Shown piece by piece: positions 56,838 to 64,000 of a stretch of 64,000 nucleotides of DNA. The DNA lies in the NCBI GenBank assembly GCA_029582165.1, contig CM055876.1, positions 16,710,501 to 16,774,500 of the forward strand, written 5' to 3'. The stretch comes from Portulaca oleracea (lineage: Eukaryota > Streptophyta > Magnoliopsida > Caryophyllales > Portulacaceae). Below the pieces are notes generated by a model. That model worked only from the letters and a program-made list of their open reading frames with translations, searched no databases and was not told the DNA's origin. The position numbers were made by a program, and so were the translations under genes. Numbering within the stretch: position 1 is the first letter of the stretch; every line of letters begins with the position of its first letter.

Positions 56838-58551
56838 TGATGTATAATCGCCCAGCTATATACATCAAGGTTAGCTAAGAGGACCTTAATCCAGCTTGAA
56901 GCTACAAATGACATCTAAGGCAACCTTAACTACGATGGTTTATTAAGCTCAAGGTAGAAAGCGTGAAGGACCTTGATGGTATTCTAGCTTACAAGGAGTT
57001 ACTCTTATATATATATGAGGACATTGACGAGCTTAAATCACTCTTGGAGATAAAAGTCCTTTATTGAGTAATCATCACTCACGACAGTAGAGGACCTTAT
57101 CAAGTGCAGTTCGATATTTTGCTCTATAACTCTAGATCCATACGTCTATTGAGGAAGTCATCCAAAGACAGATTGGAGTACATTGAAAGGGCTTTCCAAT
57201 GGTTTTTGAATCTTGGAAAACGGACAAGTATTGAAGGAGATATAGCTAGTTCTTTCTAGAGTTGTATTTTAGAAAGTCCTTGATGTTTTTATGATGTAAT
57301 AAATGTAGAGCATGATGTAAGCCTCAAGGGCCTAACTTCTTGATTAGTACACGTGCAAGGGGGCTTAGGATTACTATAAATAATCCCCTTAGGCCTCTTG
57401 TAATTCATATCACATATCACATAATATACACAAATCAAATCAAAAGCTTTTGCTTTGTTCTCTCTAACCTTTAAGTTAGAATTAGAGTCTTCTTGAGAGG
57501 AGTCTCTTTCAATCTCTTCTTCTATTCTAAGATTGGCTATCTTAGATTAGTGATAGGAAGAGTTGGAGGATCCTAGGAGTGGTGAATCTGTATCTCCTTA
57601 GAAGATCCCAAGCCGTTTATGATGTATATTTGGTCCCAAATACACATCATGGGATCCAAATAGGAGCTTACATTGAAAAGGAGCTTCAAGCACTCACTAA
57701 TCTCTCACAAATGGAAGATTCTACCAAGGGTAATCAAGTACTTTGCTCTATAGTTCAAGAACCATAAAGCTAATGGGGAAGTCATCCTAGAGCCGATTGT
57801 TCTACATCCCAAGAGCTTTCATTTGGTTTTTGAATCTTGGAAATTGGAGAAGAAACGAGCAAGTTATTCAAGTTTTAATCTAGCTTAGTTCATTTTGGTT
57901 CTTTATGATGTAATCTTTTAATTAGATGATGTAAGCTAGATCCCTTGTATTTTCTTTCATTTCACACGCCAAGGAGGCTCTCAATTAGTGTAAATAGACG
58001 CCTAGGGTGCCTTGTAAAATCATTCATTCAATATATCAAATACAAATCAAACACACATGATGTTGTTTTCTCTCTAGCTTTTTGTGCTAGTTTTCGAATC
58101 TCTTTTGGGAGTTTTCGTCTATCTCTACTTCTAGCCTTGGGTTGGCATCCCTTGGTGGTGAAAGGTAGAATTGGGCTTGAATATATCAAGGAGTTGTATG
58201 AAGATGTTATTATGATCGTTGAAGGTCATTCTTCAAAGATGGAACGTCGTATTACTATTGTCTTCATCATGAGTTACAAGCTTGTGAATCTATACTTTGA
58301 AGTTGAGAAGTTGAGAAGTTATACTTTGAAGGTCATTCTTCAAAGGGATCTATGATGATTTCAAAGCATTTAAAAAGAGAGTTTGTAATCTCTTCAAGGA
58401 ACACAAGAGGAAGAAGCAAGTTGACGTGTACAATACTTTTGGAAAGATCTCTTATAAGAAGAAGGATGAGCTTAGAAGAAGAAGTGTTATGTAACGGTTT
58501 AGAAGAAGTTTTGTCTAAGTTTGAGGACAAACTTTTTCAACCGGGGGAGAA
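56838..58551 (+). repeat. Array unit 17 (1,714 bp)
   Basis: LTR-B starts 57,620. The LTR-B TATA is changed to TGTAAATA, as in unit 18. Confidence 0.93.
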
Positions 58552-60265
58552 TGATGTATAATCGCCCAGCTATATACATCAAGGTTAGCTAAGAGGACCT
58601 TAATCCAGCTTGAAGCTACAAATGACATCTAAGGCAACCTTAACTACGATGGTTTATTAAGCTCAAGGTAGAAAGCGTGAAGGACCTTGATGGTATTCTA
58701 GCTTACAAGGAGTTACTCTTATATATATATGAGGACATTGACGAGCTTAAATCACTCTTGGAGATAAAAGTCCTTTATTGAGTAATCATCACTCACGGCA
58801 GTAGAGGACCTTATCAAGTGCAGTTCGATATTTTGCTTTATAACTCTAGATCCATACGTCTATTGAGGAAGTCATCCAAAGACAGATTGGAGTACATTGA
58901 AAGGGCTTTCCAATGGTTTTTGAATCTTGGAAAACGGACAAGTATTGAAGGAGATATAGCTAGTTCTTTCTAGAGTTGTATTTTAGAAAGTCCTTGATGT
59001 TTTTATGATGTAATAAATGTAGAGCATGATGTAAGCCTCAAGGGCCTAACTTCTTGATTAGTACACGTGCAAGGGGGCTTAGGATTACTATAAATAATCC
59101 CCTTAGGCCTCTTGTAATTCATATCACATATCACATAATATACACAAATCAAATCAAAAGCTTTTGCTTTGTTCTCTCTAACCTTTGCGTTAGAATTTGA
59201 GTCTTCTTGAGAGGAGTCTCTTTGAATCTCTTCTTCTATTCTAAGATTGGCTATCTTAGATTAGAGATAGGAAGAGTTGGAGGATCCTAGGAGTGGTGAA
59301 TCTGTATCTCCTTAGAAGATCCCAAGCCATTTATGATGTATATTTGGTCCCAAATACACATCATGGGATCCAAATAGGAGCTTACTTTGAAAAGGAGCTT
59401 CAAGAACTCACGAATCTCTCACAAATGGAAGATTCTACCAAGGGTAATCAAGTACTTTGCTCTATAGTTCAAGAACCATAAAGCTAATGGGGAAGTCATC
59501 CTAGAGCCGATTGTTCTACATCCCAAGAGCTTTCATTTTGTTTTTGAATCTTGGAAATTGGAGAAGAAACGAGCAAGTTATTCAAGTTTTAGGGTAGCTT
59601 AGTTCATTTTGGTTCTTTATGATGTAATCTTTTAATTAGATGATGTAAGCTAGATCCCTTGTATTTTCTTTCATTTCACACGCCAAGGAGGCTCTCAATT
59701 AGTGTAAATAGACGCCTAGGGTGCCTTGTAAAATCATTCATTCAATATATCAAATACAAATCAAACACACATGATGTTGTTTTCTCTCTAGCTTTTTGTG
59801 CTAGTTTTCGAATCTCTTTTGGGAGTTTTCGTCTATCTCTACTTCTAGCCTTGGGTTGGCATCCCTTGGTGGTGAAAGGTAGAATTGGGCTTGAATATAT
59901 CAAGGAGTTGTATGAAGATGTTATTATGATCGTTGAAGGTCATTCTTCAAAGATGGAACGTCGTATTACTATTGTCTTCATCATGAGTTACAAGCTTGTG
60001 AATCTATACTTTGAAGTTGAGAAGTTGAGAAGTTATACTTTGAAGGTCATTCTTCAAAGGGATCTATGATGATTTCAAAGCATTTAAAAAGAGAGTTTGT
60101 AATCTCTTCAAGGAACACAAGAGGAAGAAGCAAGTTGACGTGTACAATACTTTTGGAAAGATCTCTTATAAGAAGAAGGATGAGCTTAGAAGAAGAAGTG
60201 TTATGTAACGGTTTAGAAGAAGTTTTGTCTAAGTTTGAGGACAAACTTTTTCAACCGGGGGAGAA
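58552..60265 (+). repeat. Array unit 18 (1,714 bp)
   Basis: LTR-B starts 59,334. LTR-B carries TTTTAGGGTAGC, shared with unit 20 but not with unit 19 between them. Confidence 0.93.
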
Positions 60266-61980
60266 TGATGTATAATCGCCAAGCTATATACATCAAGGTT
60301 AGCTAAGAGGACCTTAATCCAGCTTGAAGCTACAAATGACATCTAAGGCAACCTTAAGTACGATGGTTTATTAAGCTCATGGTAGGAAGCGTGAAGGACC
60401 TTGATGGTATTCTAGCTTACAAGGAGTTACTCTTATATATATATGAGGACATTGACGAGCTTAAATCACTCTCGGAGATAAAAGTCCTTTATTGAGTAAT
60501 CATCACTCACGGCAGTAGAGGACCTTATCAAGTGCAGTTAGATATTTTGCTTTATAACTCTAGATCCATACGTCTATTGAGGAAGTCATCCAACGACGGA
60601 TTCGAGTACATTGAAAGGGCTTTCCAATGGTTTTTGAATCTTGGAAAACGGACAAGTATTGAAGGAGATATAGCAAGTTCTTTCTAGAGTTGTATTTTAG
60701 AAAATCCTTGATGTTTTTATGATGTAATAAATGTAGAGCATGATGTAAGCCTCAAGGGCCTAACTTCTTGATTAGTACACGTGCAAGGGGGCTTAGGATT
60801 ACTATAAATAATCCCCTTAGGCCTCTTGTAATTCATATCACATATCACATAATATACACAAATCAAATCAAAAGCTTTTGCTTTGTTCTCTCTAACCTTT
60901 GCGTTAGAATTTGAGTCTTCTTGAGAGGAGTCTCTTTGAATCTCTTCTTCTATTCTAAGATTGGCTATCTTAAATTAGTGATAGGAAGAGTTGGAGGATC
61001 CTAGGAGTTGTGAATCTGTATCTCCTTAGAGGATCCCAAGCCGTTTATGATGTATATTTGGTCCCAAATACACATCATGGGATCCAAATAGGAGCTTACT
61101 TTGAAAAGAAGCTTCAAGAACTCACTAATCTCTCACAAATGGAAGATTCTACCAAGGGTAATCAAGTACTTTGCTCTATAGTTCAAGAACCATAAAGCTA
61201 ATGGGGAAGTCATCCTAGAGCCGATTGTTCTACATCCCAAGAGCTTTCATTTGGTTTTTGAATCTTGGAAATTGGAGAAGAAACGAGCAAGTTATTCAAG
61301 TTTTAATCTAGCTTAGTTCATTTTGGTTCTTTATGATGTAATCTTTTAATTAGATGATGTAAGCTAGATCCCTTGTATTTTCTTTTATTTCACACGCCAA
61401 GGGGGCCTCTCAATTAGTATAAATAGACGCCTAGAGTGCCTTGTAAAATCATTCATTCAATATATCAAATACAAATCAAACACACCTAATGTTGTTTTCT
61501 CTCTAGCTTTTTGTGCTAGTTTTCGAATCTCTTTTGAGAGTTTTCGTCTATCTGTACTTTTAGCCTTGGGTTGGCATCCCTTGGTGGTGAAAGGTAGAAT
61601 TGGGCTTGAATATATCAAGGAGTTGTATGAAGATGTTATTAGGATCGTTGAAGGTCATTCTTCAAAGATGGAACGTCGTATTACTATTGTCTTCATCATG
61701 AGTTACAAGCTTGTGAATTTATACTTTGAAGTTGAGAAGTTGAGAAGTTATTCTTTGAAGGTCATTCTTCAAAGGGATCTATGATGATTTCAAAGCATTT
61801 AAAAAGAGAGTTTGTAATCTCTTCAAGGAACACAAGAGGAAGAAGCAAGTTGACGTGTACAATACTTTTGGAAAGATCTCTTATAAGAAGAAGGATGAGC
61901 TTAGAAGAAGAAGTGTTATGTAACGGTTTAGAAGAAGTTTTATCTAAGTTTGAGGACAAACTTTTTCAACCGGGGGAGAA
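60266..61980 (+). repeat. Array unit 19 (1,715 bp)
   Basis: LTR-B starts 61,048. LTR-A has the CTCATGGTAGGAAGCG block shared with units 9 and 20, and CAACGACGGATTCG shared with unit 20. Confidence 0.93.
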
Positions 61981-63691
61981 TGATGTATAATCGCCAAGCT
62001 ATATACATCAAGGTTAGCTAAGAGGACCTTAATCCAGCTTGAAGCTACAAATGACATCTAAGGCAACCTTAAGTACGATGGTTTATTAAGCTCATGGTAG
62101 GAAGCGTGAAGGACCTTGATGGTATTCTAGCTTACAAGGAGTTACTCTTATATATATATGAGGACATTGACGAGCTTAAATCACTCTCGGAGATAAAAGT
62201 CCTTTATTGAGTAATCATCACTCACGGCAGTAGAGGACCTTATCAAGTGCTGTTCGATATTTTGCTTTATAACTCTAGATCCATACGTCTATTGAGGAAG
62301 TCATCCAACGACGGATTCGAGTACATTGAAAGGGCTTTCCAATGGTTTTTGAATCTTGGAATACGGACAAGTATTGAAGGAGATATAGCAAGTTCTTTCT
62401 AGAGTTGTATTTTAGAAAATCCTTGATGTTTTTATGATGTAATAAATGTAGAGCATGATGTAAGCCTCAAGGGCCTAACTTCTTGATTAGTACACGTGCA
62501 AGGGGGCTTAGGATTACTATAAATAATCCCCTTAGGCCTCTTGTAATTCATATCACATATCACATAATATACACAAATCAAATCAAAAGCTTTTGCTTTG
62601 TTCTCTAACTCATGCTAGAATTTGAGTCTTCTTGAGAGGAGTCTCTTTGAATCTCTTCTTCTATTCTAAGATTGGCTATCTTAGATTAGTGATAGGAAGA
62701 GTTGGAGGATCCTAGGAGTGGTGAATCTGTATCTCCTTAGAAGATCCCAAGCCATTTATGATGTATATTTGGTCCCAAATACACATCATGGGATCCAAAT
62801 AGGAGCTTACTTTGAAAAGGAGCTTCAAGAACTCACGAATCTCTCACAAATGGAAGATTCTACCAAGGGTAATCAAGTACTTTGCTCTATAGTTCAAGAA
62901 CCATAAAGCTAATGGGGAAGTCATCCTAGAGCCGATTGTTCTACATCCCAAGAGCTTTCATTTGGTTTTTGAATCTTGGAAATTGGAGAAGAAACAAGCA
63001 AGTTATTCAAGTTTTAGGGTAGCTTAGTTCATTTTGGTTCTTTATGATGTAATCTTTTAATTAGATGATGTAAGCTAGATCCCTTGTATTTTCTTTCATT
63101 TCACACGCCAAGGGGGCCTCTCAATTAGTATAAATAGACGCCTAGGGTGCCTTGTAAAATCATTCATTCAATATATCAAATACAAATCAAACACACATGA
63201 TGTTGTTTTCTCTCTAGCTTTTTGTGCTAGTTTTCGAATCTCTTTTGGGAGTTTTCGTCTATCTCTACTTCTAGCCTTTGGTTGGCATCCCTTGGTGGTG
63301 AAATGTAGAATTGGGCTTGAATATATCAAGGAGTTGTATGAAGATGTTATTATGATCGTTGAAGGTCATTCTTCAAAGATGGAACGTCGTATTACTATTG
63401 TCTTCATCATGAGTTACAAGCTTGTGAATCTATACTTTGAAGTTGAGAAGTTGAGAAGTTATTCTTTGAAGGTCATTCTTCAAAGGGATCTATGATGATT
63501 TCAAAGCATTTAACAAGAGAGTTTGTAATCTCTTCAAGGAACACAAGAGGAAGAAGCAAGTTGACGTGTACAATACTTTTGGAAAGATCTCTTATAAGAA
63601 GAAGGATGGGCTTAGAAGAAGAAGTGTTATGTAACGGTTTAGAAGAAGTTTTGTCTAAGTTTGAGGACAAACTTTTTCAACCGGGGGAGAA
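61981..63691 (+). repeat. Array unit 20 (1,711 bp)
   Basis: LTR-B starts 62,759. LTR-A pairs with unit 19; LTR-B pairs with unit 18. Confidence 0.93.
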
Positions 63692-64000
63692 TGATGTATA
63701 ATCGCCCAACTATATACATCAAGGTTAGCTAAGAGGACCTTAATCCAGCTTGAAGCTACAAATGACATCTAAGGCAACCTTAACTACGATGGTTTATTAA
63801 GCTCAAGGTAGGAAGGGTGAAGGACTTTGATGGTATTCTAGCTTACAAGGAGTTCTCTTATATATATATGAGGACATTGACGAGCTTAAATAACTCTTGG
63901 AGATAAAAGTCCTTTATTGAGTAATCATCACTCACGGCAGTAGAGGACCTTATCAAGGGCAGTTCGATATTTTGCTCTATAACTCTAGATCCATACGTTT
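63692..64000 (+). repeat. Array unit 21 (partial, cut by the window)
   Basis: The first 309 bp of LTR-A. It begins CGCCCAACTAT like unit 5. Confidence 0.93.

Larger units (their letters stand above)
30646..64000 (+). repeat. Retrotransposon-derived tandem array, about 1.71-kb unit, 20 units plus a partial
   Basis: Head-to-tail units all on the plus strand. Standard unit: LTR-A, about 780 bp, from TGATGTATAATCGCC to CCAAGCCGTTTA; LTR-B, about 550 bp, from TGATGTAT(A/T)TTGG to GTAGAATT; a 3' internal scrap of about 380 bp starting GGGCTTGAATATATC, which shares sequence with N2 near 16,498 and 16,880-17,230; then GGGGGAGAA and the next LTR-A. The polypurine tract is correctly placed before each LTR-A. 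LTR-A and LTR-B are both truncated at their 3' ends in every unit. The 62-80 codon open frames repeated in the units are chopped pol or LTR sequence, not genes. The array reaches the window edge, so its length is unknown. Confidence 0.95.

Noticed and set aside
34591..63701. Regularly repeated open frames of 62-80 codons on both strands across the array
   Set aside because: They recur because the DNA unit recurs. They straddle LTR-internal junctions, match pieces of decayed pol in varied frames, and overlap on opposite strands. Nothing indicates a gene family.
30646..64000. CRISPR-like or rDNA-like regular repetition
   Set aside because: The unit is 1.7 kb with no short repeat-spacer pattern and no rRNA sequence; LTR termini and polypurine tracts explain its parts.
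30646..64000. The array might be an assembly artefact
   Set aside because: Unit lengths and many private variants differ between units, and the edge units have distinct rearrangements, which argues against simple collapse or duplication of one read. Copy number still needs long reads.

Overview
The window is plant heterochromatin made almost entirely of LTR retrotransposons. I see no host gene, rRNA or tRNA gene, or CRISPR array. Evidence for a plant, probably a dicot: Ty3/gypsy chromovirus-type gag/pol relics with initiator-Met-tRNA primer sites, a Tat/Athila-like element with an Asp-tRNA primer site, AT-rich LTRs of 0.9-1.6 kb, and 5-bp target duplications. The species cannot be named from this sequence.

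Left part (1-30,645) is a nest of insertions. The oldest recognisable element, 'H', is a minus-strand Ty3/gypsy element whose gag-protease-RT-RNase H-integrase survives in four pieces: 29,017-30,645, 18,181-18,505, 11,917-12,772 and 6,344-7,048. The pieces are separated by N1 (7,049-11,916, plus), N2 (12,773-18,180, plus, perfect 5-bp duplication GCATT) and T (18,506-29,016, minus, perfect 5-bp duplication ATCAT). For N2 and T the H reading frame continues exactly across the insertion point once the element and one duplication are discounted. H integrase is cut at 6,343 by a minus-strand LTR ('LTR-A'), itself cut by element D (1,585-5,767, minus). Positions 1-1,584 hold an older LTR fragment and an unassigned LTR-like stretch.

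N1 and N2 are sister copies of a non-autonomous family. Gag is recognisable, but the protease- and RT-derived part has lost its catalytic residues in N2. In N2 gag and the relic pol part form one 767-codon frame broken by a single TAG. T is a three-LTR composite (LTR-internal-LTR-internal-LTR) with only gag in one internal part and only protease in the other. Its two outer LTRs are clearly different although flanked by a matching target duplication.

Right part (30,646 to the window end, over 33 kb) is a head-to-tail array: 20 complete units plus a partial one. Seventeen consecutive units are 1,704-1,715 bp; the first three are 1,442, 1,252 and 1,251 bp. Each standard unit is a truncated LTR-A, a truncated LTR of a second family ('LTR-B'), a short scrap of 3' internal sequence, and a polypurine tract leading into the next LTR-A. 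The array begins exactly at an LTR-A 5' terminus inside H gag. It is a retrotransposon-derived satellite with two LTR TATA boxes per standard unit, all in one orientation, and is the most notable object here.
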